Assembly: GCA_944388175.1 (NCBI GenBank)
Contig: CALXHR010000004.1
Location: 78,097-142,096, forward strand
Direction: 5' to 3'
Length of the DNA stretch: 64,000 nucleotides
Origin: an uncultured Gemmiger sp.
GTDB taxonomy: Bacteria; Bacillota; Clostridia; Oscillospirales; Ruminococcaceae
Part shown: piece by piece, positions 55,330 to 63,849 of the stretch
Layout of the letters: each line of letters opens with the position of its first letter
Numbering within the stretch: the stretch's first letter is position 1
Notes under the pieces: model-generated
The model's input: the letters and a program-made list of their open reading frames with translations, nothing else
Told to the model about the DNA's origin: nothing
Database searches by the model: none
Made by a program: the position numbers and the translations under genes

Positions 55330-55563
55330 TTATACAGCCGTTGCCCGATCCAGATACCGCTCGAATTTTTCCCGTTTGATCAGGACGCGGTTCCCGTTCA
55401 TCACAAAGAAATCCTCGTTGGGATGCTCATCCACCAGCATCCGCAGCTTGGTTTCCCCGATATGATAGTATCCGGCGGCTTCCTCGATGGTCAACGTATA
55501 CCGGTGCCAAACCGGAACATCCGAACGCTTTTTCTCACAGGCCATTGCCTTTTCATTGTCCAT
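55330..55563 (-). CDS. xis: Excisionase, Tn916 Xis type
   Basis: This is a 77-residue winged-helix DNA-bending protein that steers the integrase to excision. The core VPVWHRYTLTIEEAAGYYHIGETKLRMLVDEHP and the end NGNRVLIKREKFERYLD match Tn916-family Xis in sequence and length. It is encoded directly upstream of int on the same strand, the arrangement normal for this family. Confidence 0.95.
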   Translation of the reverse strand: MDNEKAMACEKKRSDVPVWHRYTLTIEEAAGYYHIGETKLRMLVDEHPNEDFFVMNGNRVLIKREKFERYLDRATAV

Positions 55564-55581
55564 AAGCCACCTCCATAGCTT

Positions 55582-56769
55582 TTATCTGATATTCAACTCT
55601 TCTTTCGTCCTCTCTAACGGGGGTTCCTTCCATGCAATCCCGTGTTTGCGCAGAAGCGCCGCCATGCCTGCTTTTTCCCGTTGGAGGCGTGCGTTCTCTT
55701 TTTCCACCTGCATCCGTCGGGCTCTTTCCCCCATGAGTGCCTGACGATGATGAGAGGTCTGCTCTGCCAGTCTGTTGGTCAGATCGGCCACTTTCTCTTT
55801 CAGACCGTTCAGCACACTTTCCAGCTGACGGATTTTCTCCTGGGCGGCATCCAGCAGTTTCTGCAGCTGTTCATCCTGACGGCGGTACACCACATACTGT
55901 TTGGCTGCATGGAGCAGGTTTTCAAAGTCACTGCGCGGCATCGTTACCCGATCACTCAAAAAAGCTTTTTTCGCACTGACGGCCTCGATCTTATCAAGGT
56001 CCACCACCTGTTTCTGGACCGCCTGCAAGGTGTCCTCTATCTTTTCCACTTCGGTGCGTTTCTGCGCAATAGCCGAATCCAGTTCCTTGACCTCCTTGCT
56101 GCGCTCCTGCTTTTTGTACTCCAGTACCGACAAGTGCTCTTCGTGGGTGCCGAGCTGCTCCCATTCGATGCCATGCTCCTGCATGATATCCGCCAGCACC
56201 TGCTTTTCCCGCTGCACCCAGAGATTCCACTCTGTGGCGCTGCGCGTTCCGCCCACAAAGCCCATCTGCGCCAGCGCCTGTTTGAGGGATACACGGGTAT
56301 CCATGCCCCGTTTGCTGCCGGTGATATAGGGCACAAAATCGATATGGATATGGGGCGTTGCTTCGTCCATGTGCAAATGGGCGGAGAACATACGCAATGT
56401 GCGGTTTCGTGCCTGAAAGCCACGGACATACGCTTCCAGACATTGCCTGGCAAGTTCCGCCGTTTCCGAGCCGATGCCGGTATCATCCTTGTTTCCGATT
56501 TGCAGCACGATCTCGTGAAAGAGTTTTTCCTGCCTGGAGGAAGCGATTTTTTCATAATAGTCCGCTATACGGCGGTCGCTGCGTGTCTGTTTTGCATTGT
56601 AACGCTGCTGTGCTGTGTCAAACAGTTCATGGTACACCGTTCGGATATCTTCCTTGCAGAACTCCACATTTAGATGGCTGCGGGACGGGTCTACATTGGG
56701 GGCGTAAAACTCACGGCTGTTATGATTGAGGGAGCCTTTCCCAACCATAGCGCTGATCGTCCTTTTCAA
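55582..56769 (-). CDS. MobV-family relaxase (Mob/Pre)
   Basis: This nicks DNA at oriT to start mobilisation. It has 395 residues from the TTG at 56769 (KRTISAMVGKGSLNHNSREF), which follows AAAGGAAAGG; the open frame goes further upstream but through the hairpin region. The catalytic motif HLHMDEATPHIHID carries the metal-binding histidines of MobV. The C-terminal half (about 230-380) is a long coiled coil, ending with a basic region. It reads away from the oriT-like hairpins and lies 19 bp ahead of xis. Confidence 0.92.
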   Translation of the reverse strand: MKRTISAMVGKGSLNHNSREFYAPNVDPSRSHLNVEFCKEDIRTVYHELFDTAQQRYNAKQTRSDRRIADYYEKIASSRQEKLFHEIVLQIGNKDDTGIGSETAELARQCLEAYVRGFQARNRTLRMFSAHLHMDEATPHIHIDFVPYITGSKRGMDTRVSLKQALAQMGFVGGTRSATEWNLWVQREKQVLADIMQEHGIEWEQLGTHEEHLSVLEYKKQERSKEVKELDSAIAQKRTEVEKIEDTLQAVQKQVVDLDKIEAVSAKKAFLSDRVTMPRSDFENLLHAAKQYVVYRRQDEQLQKLLDAAQEKIRQLESVLNGLKEKVADLTNRLAEQTSHHRQALMGERARRMQVEKENARLQREKAGMAALLRKHGIAWKEPPLERTKEELNIR

Positions 56770-56805
56770 AACCTTTCCTTTCTCCGGCGCAAGCCGGCGG
56801 GTTCT

Positions 56806-56953
56806 GTTACTCTTGCCAAGAGTAACGCAAAAGCACTTTTGACACTTCGCATCAAAAGCGCCCTTGCGCCCTGCGGGGCTGCCTAGCTGAAAAAACAATC
56901 GTATTTTTCAAGGTGGCAAGATGACCCTATCTATAAGAACTAGGCATCTTGCC
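56806..56953. other. Candidate oriT region upstream of the relaxase
   Basis: Three hairpins occur in under 150 bp: GTTACTCTT/AAGAGTAAC (56806-56826), CTTTTGA/TCAAAAG (56837-56859) and GGCAAGATG/CATCTTGCC (56915-56953). They sit between the relaxase gene and the RecA-fold ATPase gene, the usual place of oriT for such elements. No nick site could be identified. Confidence 0.5.
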
Positions 56954-56961
56954 TTCTTGCA

Positions 56962-57927
56962 TTATTCTTGTGGCAATTCCCATAGCCATTGTTTCCCCAC
57001 CTTGTGGGAAGTGACGCCCAACTCATACCGGGCATTGCGCAGTGTTTTGGGCTTGATGCCTTTTTGCTCCGCAGCTACCTCTATTTCTGTTTGCGGCAGG
57101 GCCCCCTCCGCCAGCACTCCCTGCAGGAAATTCTGTGCTTCCCGCAGCTTATGCCCGCGGCTGTTGCCGGAAAGCAGATCTTCTGCGCTGATGTCATATT
57201 CACCCGCCCATTGAAAGCCCTGCTCCGGGTCGAGGCGAAAGGCTATGGCCTTTCCCTCCGGAGCCAGGGAACTTTTGGTGGGGCAGACCACCCGCAGCGT
57301 CGGATCCTCCTTGATACGACCCACCACCAGAACACTTCTGGCAGCGGCCTGAAAGTCGATGGAGCCGAGCCCCCGATAACTGGATTTTTCCCCGCTGTTC
57401 TTGTTCATGTGCCCGATCAGGACAATGGCACAGTGATGCTTTTCAGCCAGGACACCGACTCTGTGCATCAATGGTCGAATTTCGTTGGCGCGGTGCATGT
57501 CCACCCCGGCGCCGATGTAGCCTTGAATCGGGTCAAGTACGACCAGCCGTGCATGGGTCTGCACAATGGCCTGTTCCAGCCGGTCATCCTCCAGCGTCAG
57601 CGCCCTGTCGCTGTCATCGATCACCAGCACCTTGTCGCAGGCTGCACCGGCGACCACCAGCCGCGGCTTGATGGTATCCGACAAACCATCCTCTGCCGTC
57701 TGGTAGATCACATTGCCGGGTGTCATGGGCGGCATCCCGTCCCATGCGGGTCTGCCGGTGGTCAGACGCGCGATCAGCTGCAGAATAAAGGTGGTTTTTC
57801 CTTCGCCGGGATCGCCCTGAATAATGGTGATCTTTCCGCAGGGGATGAATGGATATACCAGCCACTCCACTTCCTGTACGGGAATCGTATCCAAAGAAAT
57901 CAATTTTACGGTATTCTCATTTCCCAT
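56962..57927 (-). CDS. RecA-fold ATPase, RepA/AAA_25 type
   Basis: This is a 321-residue hexameric-helicase-like ATPase. Walker A GDPGEGKTT (about residues 38-46), Walker B RLVVLDPIQGYIGA, then HCAIVLIGHMNKNSG and AAARSVLVVGR, as in plasmid RepA and AAA_25 proteins. The C-terminal part (about 245-321) has a winged-helix look (LPQTEIEVAAEQKGIKPKTLRNARYEL). Such genes accompany replication or mobilisation modules of integrative elements. The ATG follows GGAGG. Confidence 0.88.
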   Translation of the reverse strand: MGNENTVKLISLDTIPVQEVEWLVYPFIPCGKITIIQGDPGEGKTTFILQLIARLTTGRPAWDGMPPMTPGNVIYQTAEDGLSDTIKPRLVVAGAACDKVLVIDDSDRALTLEDDRLEQAIVQTHARLVVLDPIQGYIGAGVDMHRANEIRPLMHRVGVLAEKHHCAIVLIGHMNKNSGEKSSYRGLGSIDFQAAARSVLVVGRIKEDPTLRVVCPTKSSLAPEGKAIAFRLDPEQGFQWAGEYDISAEDLLSGNSRGHKLREAQNFLQGVLAEGALPQTEIEVAAEQKGIKPKTLRNARYELGVTSHKVGKQWLWELPQE

Positions 57928-57974
57928 AAAACCTCCATTCTCTCTTCAAAAATGGCGGCTGCTGTGGTAGAATA

Positions 57975-58079
57975 TCAGTGGTGCCTGATAGTTACTTGCA
58001 GCATCCGCTGCTGGTACTGTCTTTCATCGGAGCGTTTACCCCTGCACGGGTAAGCGCTCTTTCTGTTTCCCGGCATCAT
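57975..58079 (-). CDS. Possible 34-residue small protein
   Basis: This short ORF starts with two ATG codons that overlap the stop of the upstream 11-codon leader (AAATGATG). It encodes a basic peptide beginning MMPGNRKSAYPCRGKRSDER, with one Cys, and ends 47 bp before the RecA-fold ATPase gene. It lies across a hairpin GAGCGTTTACCC/GGGTAAGCGCTC (58030-58059). Whether it is translated is uncertain; it may be only part of an untranslated leader. Confidence 0.35.
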   Translation of the reverse strand: MMPGNRKSAYPCRGKRSDERQYQQRMLQVTIRHH

Positions 58080-58111
58080 TTTCCGGGTTGAGACCGCAGG
58101 CTTGCTCCCAT
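58076..58111 (-). CDS. Possible 11-codon leader peptide
   Basis: AGGAGGTGGACAAC followed by ATG opens a frame MGASLRSQPGK and stop, just downstream of a perfect consensus promoter. The ribosome site is the best in this part of the element. It could couple or attenuate expression of the downstream genes. Confidence 0.4.
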   Translation of the reverse strand: MGASLRSQPGK

Positions 58112-58154
58112 GTTGTCCACCTCCTTTCCGTGGCGATTGTTTTTCTGCAGTTTT

Positions 58155-58183
58155 ATTATACGCAGTTTTATTGCATATGTCAA
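58155..58183 (-). promoter_or_regulatory. Perfect consensus promoter of the mobilisation operon
   Basis: On the minus strand, TTGACA (58183-58178), a 17-bp spacer and TATAAT (58160-58155): an exact sigma-A consensus, reading toward the leader, ATPase and mob genes. Confidence 0.8.
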
Positions 58184-58226
58184 TCTATATTGCGCACTAT
58201 AATTTCATATATTTTGTTAACAATGC

Positions 58227-58255
58227 TTGATTTCTTCACATTTCTATGGTAGAAT
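58227..58255 (+). promoter_or_regulatory. Promoter of the XRE regulator gene
   Basis: TTGATT (58227-58232), a 17-bp spacer and TAGAAT (58250-58255), divergent from the mobilisation promoter 44 bp away. Confidence 0.65.
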
Positions 58256-58274
58256 TAGGACGAGGTGACAAGCC

Positions 58275-58877
58275 ATGAATCTTACAAACGAAAAAATCGG
58301 ACAGCGCATCAAGACTGTCCGCACAGAAAAAAATATTACGCAAACCCAGCTTGCAAAGTTTCTGGGGAAAAGCCTGCGCACCGTGCAAAGCTATGAAAGC
58401 GGTGAAAGCCGGATTTTCTTTGACACCATCTGCAGCATTGCAAACTTTTTGGGGGTAACCCCCTCTTATCTCTTGGGGTTTGTAGAACCCCAACTGCAGC
58501 TGAACTCTCTGTCCGACGTTATCGCTATGCTCTATGAGCTCAACAAAAAGAAAGAGCTGCATTTTGATGTGAAAATCACCCACGAACGGTGTGACGATGG
58601 AAATTTCTCCGCCTCTTTGACATTTCGGGCCAATGATCCCGATGCCGTCCTGAATGAGACGCTTTGTTTTCTTCTGGAGGGGTTTTCCGCCGAGCGTGCA
58701 TGGAGCGAAGATTACTGGCACAACCCCAGCCGCCTAAAGAACTGGACGCAGGAAGAAATAGCACGGCACGGTGGAACACCTTTGACCGATAAGCCCCTTT
58801 ATTCGGCGGATCTCAGCAAGTACGACATGGCAGAACTGAAAGCCATGACCAAAGAGCAACTGAAGAATCTGAAATAA
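58275..58877 (+). CDS. XRE-family regulator of the element
   Basis: This is a 200-residue protein with an N-terminal lambda-repressor-like HTH: IGQRIKTVRTEKNITQTQLAKFLGKSLRTVQSYESGES (about residues 8-45) and the SIANFLGVTPSYLLGF tail. The C-terminal 120 residues are not recognised. It is divergent from the mobilisation operon, so it probably represses that perfect-consensus promoter. GAGGTGA precedes the ATG. Confidence 0.9.
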   Translation: MNLTNEKIGQRIKTVRTEKNITQTQLAKFLGKSLRTVQSYESGESRIFFDTICSIANFLGVTPSYLLGFVEPQLQLNSLSDVIAMLYELNKKKELHFDVKITHERCDDGNFSASLTFRANDPDAVLNETLCFLLEGFSAERAWSEDYWHNPSRLKNWTQEEIARHGGTPLTDKPLYSADLSKYDMAELKAMTKEQLKNLK

Positions 58878-58924
58878 CGCCAATCCCTGGTCATGCAACG
58901 GACATCAGAATTGCAAAAAAGTAA

Positions 58925-58962
58925 GCGATATTCGGTTTAGCAACCGAATATCGCTTCTTTTT
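58925..58962 (+). terminator. Terminator after the XRE gene
   Basis: A perfect 13-bp stem GCGATATTCGGTT/AACCGAATATCGC, loop TAGC, is followed by TTCTTTTTATT. Confidence 0.85.
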
Positions 58963-59038
58963 ATTGAAAACTTATTACATACGCATAAGCAGCGAATTTT
59001 ATTCGCTGATAAAAGTGCAACCAATTTGCAAAAGTTCG

Positions 59039-59067
59039 TTGTATTTTTTGTTTCTTCATGCTATAAT
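59039..59067 (+). promoter_or_regulatory. Promoter of the AAA_14 ATPase gene
   Basis: TTGTAT (59039-59044), a 17-bp spacer and a consensus TATAAT (59062-59067). Confidence 0.65.
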
Positions 59068-59098
59068 ACATTTGTAATATAGTGATGGAGGTGCTTCC

Positions 59099-60406
59099 AT
59101 GTATCGAATTGCTATGGAAAAGCTGCTCAAATGGAAAGAGAGCAAACGTCGCAAACCGCTGATCATAGAAGGGGCGCGACAAGTCGGCAAGACCTGGCTT
59201 ATGAAAGAATTTGGTCAGCAAGCCTACAGCGACACTGTTTATATCAATTTTGATTCCAATTCGAGAATGGCAGACTTATTTGCCTCCGATTTGAATACAG
59301 ATCGCCTGATTATGGGGCTGGAATTGTATGCAGGCCGTAAAATAGACCCGGACAACACCCTGTTGATTTTTGATGAAGTGCAGGAAGTTCCGAGAGCGCT
59401 GGCTTCTCTCAAGTATTTCTATGAAAATGCTCCGCAATATCACATTGTCTGCGCTGGTTCGCTGCTTGGTATCGCTCTCCATGAAGGGACTTCCTTTCCG
59501 GTGGGCAAAGTCAGCTTCCTAAAACTCTATCCTCTTTCTTTCAAAGAGTTTTTGATGGCAACCGACAAAGAGCGTTTTGCAGACTTGCTTGACAAACAAG
59601 ACTTTGAAATGATTACGAACTTCAAGCAAACATACATTGACGCCCTGAAACAATATTACTTCGTCGGCGGTATGCCTGAAGCTGTACAAAGCTTTGCGGA
59701 GGACAAAGATTTTAATGAAGTCCGTGTTATTCAAAAGCGGATTTTGGCTGCTTATGAGCAAGACTTTTCCAAACATGCCCCTAATGAAATTGTCCCCAAA
59801 ATCCGAATGCTATGGAACAGCATCCCCTCGCAGCTTGCGAAGGAAAACAAGAAATTCATTTACGGCCTTGTCCGTGAGGGCGCCCGCGCCAAAGAATACG
59901 AAACGGCCATCATGTGGCTTTCCGACTGCGGGCTCGTTCACAAAATCAGCCGCGTCAATGGGGCCGGCCTTCCTCTGAAAGCCTATGAAGATCTGAAAGC
60001 TTTCAAGCTGTTTGTGCTGGATGTCGGTTTGCTCAGCTGCATGGCAGGGCTTCGCCAGCGCACGCTGCTTGATGGCAACGATCTTTTTGTAGAGTTTAAA
60101 GGCGCTTTGACGGAGCAGTACGTTTGCCAGCAGCTTAAAACCATCGAGGATCTCGGGGTGTATTACTATACCAACGACCGAGGCTCCTGCGAGGTTGATT
60201 TCATTATAGATACTGGTGAACAAATCATTCCCGTAGAAGTAAAGGCAGAAGTAAACCTCAGAGCCAAAAGTTTGAAAACGTATCAGGAAAAGTTTTCGCC
60301 TGACGTATGTGTCCGTACTTCGATGGCGGATTTCAAAAGGGAAGATTGGCTTATCAATTTGCCCCTTTATGCGATTGAAATAATTACGAAAATTTCCCTC
60401 GTGTAA
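59099..60406 (+). CDS. AAA_14 ATPase with DUF4143 C-terminal domain
   Basis: This is a 435-residue P-loop ATPase. Walker A is GARQVGKT (25-32), Walker B is LLIFDEVQEV (about 87-96), sensor region HIVCAGSLLGIAL, then KLYPLSFKEFL. The C-terminal DUF4143 part ends in a restriction-endonuclease-like motif EVDFIIDTGEQIIPVEVKAE (Asp...Glu-x-Lys). These proteins are widespread in bacteria and archaea, often in accessory DNA, and their role is unknown. GGAGG precedes the ATG. It is AT-rich compared with the core genome. Confidence 0.9.
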   Translation: MYRIAMEKLLKWKESKRRKPLIIEGARQVGKTWLMKEFGQQAYSDTVYINFDSNSRMADLFASDLNTDRLIMGLELYAGRKIDPDNTLLIFDEVQEVPRALASLKYFYENAPQYHIVCAGSLLGIALHEGTSFPVGKVSFLKLYPLSFKEFLMATDKERFADLLDKQDFEMITNFKQTYIDALKQYYFVGGMPEAVQSFAEDKDFNEVRVIQKRILAAYEQDFSKHAPNEIVPKIRMLWNSIPSQLAKENKKFIYGLVREGARAKEYETAIMWLSDCGLVHKISRVNGAGLPLKAYEDLKAFKLFVLDVGLLSCMAGLRQRTLLDGNDLFVEFKGALTEQYVCQQLKTIEDLGVYYYTNDRGSCEVDFIIDTGEQIIPVEVKAEVNLRAKSLKTYQEKFSPDVCVRTSMADFKREDWLINLPLYAIEIITKISLV

Positions 60407-60678
60407 CAACTTCGGTCTTTTAAATTGAACCTATATTTCGGCCACATAGAATAAAGTAGTTCCTTGGTACTAGACACAGATAAAGCCACCCCAATGAGGT
60501 AAATTCTCTCATCCAATCTGAAACCTTGCTCAGACAAAACTAATACTCGTATCAGATTCTTACTGGATAATCTAAAATGCGGATGCATTGAACAGTCTGC
60601 TTTCTATGGCCTGTTGATCAAATAGGCTGATAGATTTGGCATTGGAACATATGAATAAACAAAGGAGAACAATCAAAT
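60407..60678. other. Intergenic region without recognised feature
   Basis: These 272 bp are AT-rich. AAAGGAG lies 11 bp before the next ATG. I see no clear terminator, promoter or small gene. Confidence 0.5.
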
Positions 60679-62544
60679 ATGAATAGGTTTGATATTATAA
60701 ACCAAATTGGTGATAAGTACCATATTGGCAACACTGAAACGGGAGAGTTTAGCTACTCTCAAGCCCTAAAAACTGTTGGTAAAGATATTAAGGATTACCA
60801 AAAGGCGACAACCGGAACACAGCACAAATTCCTTGACCTCCGTTTTGAAAACGAACGCTTAGCGATTCTTGTTGAATGCAAAAACAAGTTCAGTCGCTGG
60901 GATAAGGGCAAAATTCAAGGCCAGCTACAGGACTATGTCCGCTTCGAGAAGGCATACTCGGACAAAAAGATTGTTGCTATCCTTGCAGAAACAGACGGCG
61001 ACGAAGTATGGGTATGGTATGGTCAATCTGTCATTATCGATGATGAGCATCGCATGGAAGAAGAAACAACCCTCCGCAAGTTCGAAGAATACGAGAATTT
61101 GTGCTTTGGTAGAGTGAACGACAAAATCAAAGTCGTTGATTCAATTAAAACACTCAACGAAAAACTTCATTCAGATGGTATCAACGAAAAATTGCGGAGT
61201 CAGTTTGTTGGCACTTGCCTCTTAGCCCTTAAAAATGGGCTCGTTTACAAAAACGTGAAGGAGACTATCAACCCCAAAACCGGGAAGAAACTCGCTCCTG
61301 AACGTGTAGTTTTGAAGAGCATCAAAGATATTCTGGAGGGGTTGCTCACTCGTGGCGGTAGCCTTAACAAAGCTAGTAAGCTTGCCGTCCTCAACAGTAA
61401 AGTTTTAGACGACCAAGATGTTATTAGTTTAACATACAAAGAGCTTGAAGATATCCTGCAATTCATTGACGATAATGTTGTTCCTTATATTAATGACAAG
61501 AGTACCGCCGGGCAAGACTTGTTAAACCTGTTCTTTACCACATTCAACAAATATGTCGGAAAATCCGATAAAAATCAAGCATTTACTCCTGACCATATTT
61601 GCGATTTTATGAGCAAAGCTGTCGGCGTGAACAAAAATTCTCGTGTTCTAGATCCTTGCTGTGGAAGTGGCGCATTCCTTGTCAGGGCAATGACTGATGC
61701 AATGGATGATTGCGATACTGAAGAAGAGCGTGAAGAAGTTAAACGGAATCAAATTTTTGGTATCGAATATGAAGAAGGAGCATTTGGTCTTGCTTCTACA
61801 AATATGTTGATTCATGGTGACGGAAATTCTAATGTTGTTCAAGATTCAATGTTTAATCGAGCTAAATGGATTGCCGAAAACAATATTAACATTGTTTTGA
61901 TGAACCCTCCTTATAACGCCACCAAAAAATGTTGTGATCCTGAGTATACAAAAGACTGGGATTCAAAGAAAAAAGAAGATCCCTCGAAAGGATTACACTT
62001 TGTCGAATGGGTAGCTCGTCACGTCCCATCCACTTGCAAGATGGCAGTACTATTGCCTATGCAAGCCGCTATCGGTAATAGTGGAGACATCAAAGTATTT
62101 AAAAAGAAAATGTTGGATAATTACACCCTTGATGCAGTATTTTCACTTCCCGTTGAAATGTTCTATCCCGGTGCGGCAGCTGTTGCTTGTTGCATGATTT
62201 TTGACCTTTCTCAGAAGCACGAAAAAGCAAACAAAGATACATTTTTCGGTTATTTCAAGGATGATAAATTTATTAAAAGAAAGGGTTTGGGGCGCATCGA
62301 ACGGACCGATGCTGACGGAAATAGTTTATGGGCTAAAACAAAAGAGCAGTGGTTAACTCTTTATAAAAACAGGAGAGAAGTTGCCGGTCTTTCTGTAATG
62401 CATCGCGTCACTTGGCAGGATGAGTGGCTTGCAGAAGCATACATGGAAACTGACTATAGCACATTATCAGAAGGTGACTTTCAAAAAGTACTAAACGATT
62501 ATTTATCCTATTTGGTTAAAGAAGGTGAAGTATATGAATCTTGA
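60679..62544 (+). CDS. Fused restriction-methylation subunit, BcgI-A-like
   Basis: This is a 621-residue protein. The N-terminus (about 1-130) has a PD-(D/E)xK-like nuclease pattern, Asp53 then Glu66-Cys-Lys68 in LVECKNKF, followed by QLQDYVRFEKAYSDKKIVAILAETDG. The rest is an N6-adenine methyltransferase of HsdM layout: a helical domain, motif I VLDPCCGSGAF (about 322-332), IEYEEGAFGLASTNMLIHGD, and motif IV NPPY (409-412). One chain with both activities, about 620-640 residues, followed by a separate specificity subunit is the plan of type IIB enzymes such as BcgI. AAAGGAG precedes the ATG. Confidence 0.88.
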   Translation: MNRFDIINQIGDKYHIGNTETGEFSYSQALKTVGKDIKDYQKATTGTQHKFLDLRFENERLAILVECKNKFSRWDKGKIQGQLQDYVRFEKAYSDKKIVAILAETDGDEVWVWYGQSVIIDDEHRMEEETTLRKFEEYENLCFGRVNDKIKVVDSIKTLNEKLHSDGINEKLRSQFVGTCLLALKNGLVYKNVKETINPKTGKKLAPERVVLKSIKDILEGLLTRGGSLNKASKLAVLNSKVLDDQDVISLTYKELEDILQFIDDNVVPYINDKSTAGQDLLNLFFTTFNKYVGKSDKNQAFTPDHICDFMSKAVGVNKNSRVLDPCCGSGAFLVRAMTDAMDDCDTEEEREEVKRNQIFGIEYEEGAFGLASTNMLIHGDGNSNVVQDSMFNRAKWIAENNINIVLMNPPYNATKKCCDPEYTKDWDSKKKEDPSKGLHFVEWVARHVPSTCKMAVLLPMQAAIGNSGDIKVFKKKMLDNYTLDAVFSLPVEMFYPGAAAVACCMIFDLSQKHEKANKDTFFGYFKDDKFIKRKGLGRIERTDADGNSLWAKTKEQWLTLYKNRREVAGLSVMHRVTWQDEWLAEAYMETDYSTLSEGDFQKVLNDYLSYLVKEGEVYES

Positions 62545-63691
62545 TATAGAAAAATGGAAACTATTCGATTTTGTCAAAATATTTGACATCAAAAAGGGAT
62601 TCTATAACAAAAAACCCGAAGCTTCAGGTAACGGGACAATTCCGTTCCTGGGTGCAACCGACAGCAATAATGGTGTTACCGGGTATTACACCTATGAAGA
62701 AATAGAATCATCTTCAAAAACCGGCAATGACTCCAACGAGCCCATTGAACGCAAGCTATTTCCTGGACACGCCGTATGTGTCACCAATAATGGTTCTGTA
62801 GGGTATGCTTATTATCAAAATAAACCTTTTACTTGTAGCCATGATGTCAATCCGCTATATTTGCTAGATAGGGAGTTCAATCAATATACCGGAATGTTTG
62901 TTGCCACAATTATTATGCATGATAGATACCGTTGGGGATATGGTCGTAAATGGCGCCCCGAAAGAATGGTAAAATCTCAATTACGCCTTCCCATCCTACA
63001 AGATAAAAACGGAGTTCCCATTATTGATGTTAATAAAAAATATTCAGATGAAGGATATATCCCCGATTGGGAGTGGATGGAAAAGTATATAAAAACTTTG
63101 CACTATAAGCCTATTACAACTCGAGTTATTACATCTACAAACACAAAATTGGTTACCACTGAATGGAAGGAATTTCTTTTGCATCGCATAATGAAAGCCG
63201 GAATGGGAAATGGAATAGATGCCGTTTTAACTACAAGTGACAACCCTAAATACAACTATGTTTCCCGTGACAGCAATGGGAATGGCGTTGTAGGCTTTGT
63301 AGATGAAATTGAAGGTGAAAAGCCATTTCCTGCCGGTGCGATGTCTTTAGCTTTGGGTGGCAGTTTTTTAGGTTCCTGCTTTATTCAAAAGAAGCCGTTC
63401 TATACTGCACAAAATGTAGCTGTATTGCAGGAGAAAGTTCCTTTGTCTATCCACACTAAGTTGTTCATTGCCACACTTATAAGAAATGAATGTAAAGTCA
63501 AATATCAGGCATTTGGACGCGAATTAAACTCTCATTTTAGAAAAGATTTCACCATAAAGCTTCCCGTCAAACATAATGCTGATGGAATTGTATTTGATAA
63601 AACGTACGAATTCTCTGATGATGGTTACATTCCTGATTGGGAATGGATGGATAGTTATATGAGATCTTTACCTTATAGTGACAGAATATAA
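62534..63691 (+). CDS. Specificity subunit with two tandem target-recognition halves
   Basis: This is a 385-residue DNA-recognition subunit for the preceding enzyme. It consists of two similar halves of about 190 residues, each a target-recognition domain (for example IPFLGATDSNNGVTGYY in the first and a YNYVSRDSNGNGVVGFV counterpart in the second), each closing with a near-identical helix: DEGYIPDWEWMEKYIKTL (about 172-190) and DDGYIPDWEWMDSYMRSL (about 361-379). The ATG at 62534 has AAGGTG upstream and overlaps the methylase stop by 11 bp. The two halves predict a bipartite target sequence. Confidence 0.9.
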   Translation: MNLDIEKWKLFDFVKIFDIKKGFYNKKPEASGNGTIPFLGATDSNNGVTGYYTYEEIESSSKTGNDSNEPIERKLFPGHAVCVTNNGSVGYAYYQNKPFTCSHDVNPLYLLDREFNQYTGMFVATIIMHDRYRWGYGRKWRPERMVKSQLRLPILQDKNGVPIIDVNKKYSDEGYIPDWEWMEKYIKTLHYKPITTRVITSTNTKLVTTEWKEFLLHRIMKAGMGNGIDAVLTTSDNPKYNYVSRDSNGNGVVGFVDEIEGEKPFPAGAMSLALGGSFLGSCFIQKKPFYTAQNVAVLQEKVPLSIHTKLFIATLIRNECKVKYQAFGRELNSHFRKDFTIKLPVKHNADGIVFDKTYEFSDDGYIPDWEWMDSYMRSLPYSDRI

Positions 63692-63793
63692 TTTTCAGTC
63701 CTTAAATAAGGTATTCATCCAAAAAGGATATTCACTGTATATCTTTAATTCAATAAGGCCATTAACATCCAAAAGCATTATTTTTCGTATTAA

Positions 63794-63825
63794 AGAGCCG
63801 GACTTCCTGAACGAAGTCCGGCTCT
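63794..63825 (+). terminator. Hairpin after the specificity gene
   Basis: A perfect 13-bp stem AGAGCCGGACTTC and complement, loop CTGAAC, lies 102 bp past the specificity gene; only a short T tract follows. The stretch 63692-63793 is AT-rich without a gene. Confidence 0.6.
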
Positions 63826-63849
63826 AGTTTCATGTTCTAATTATCCTGT

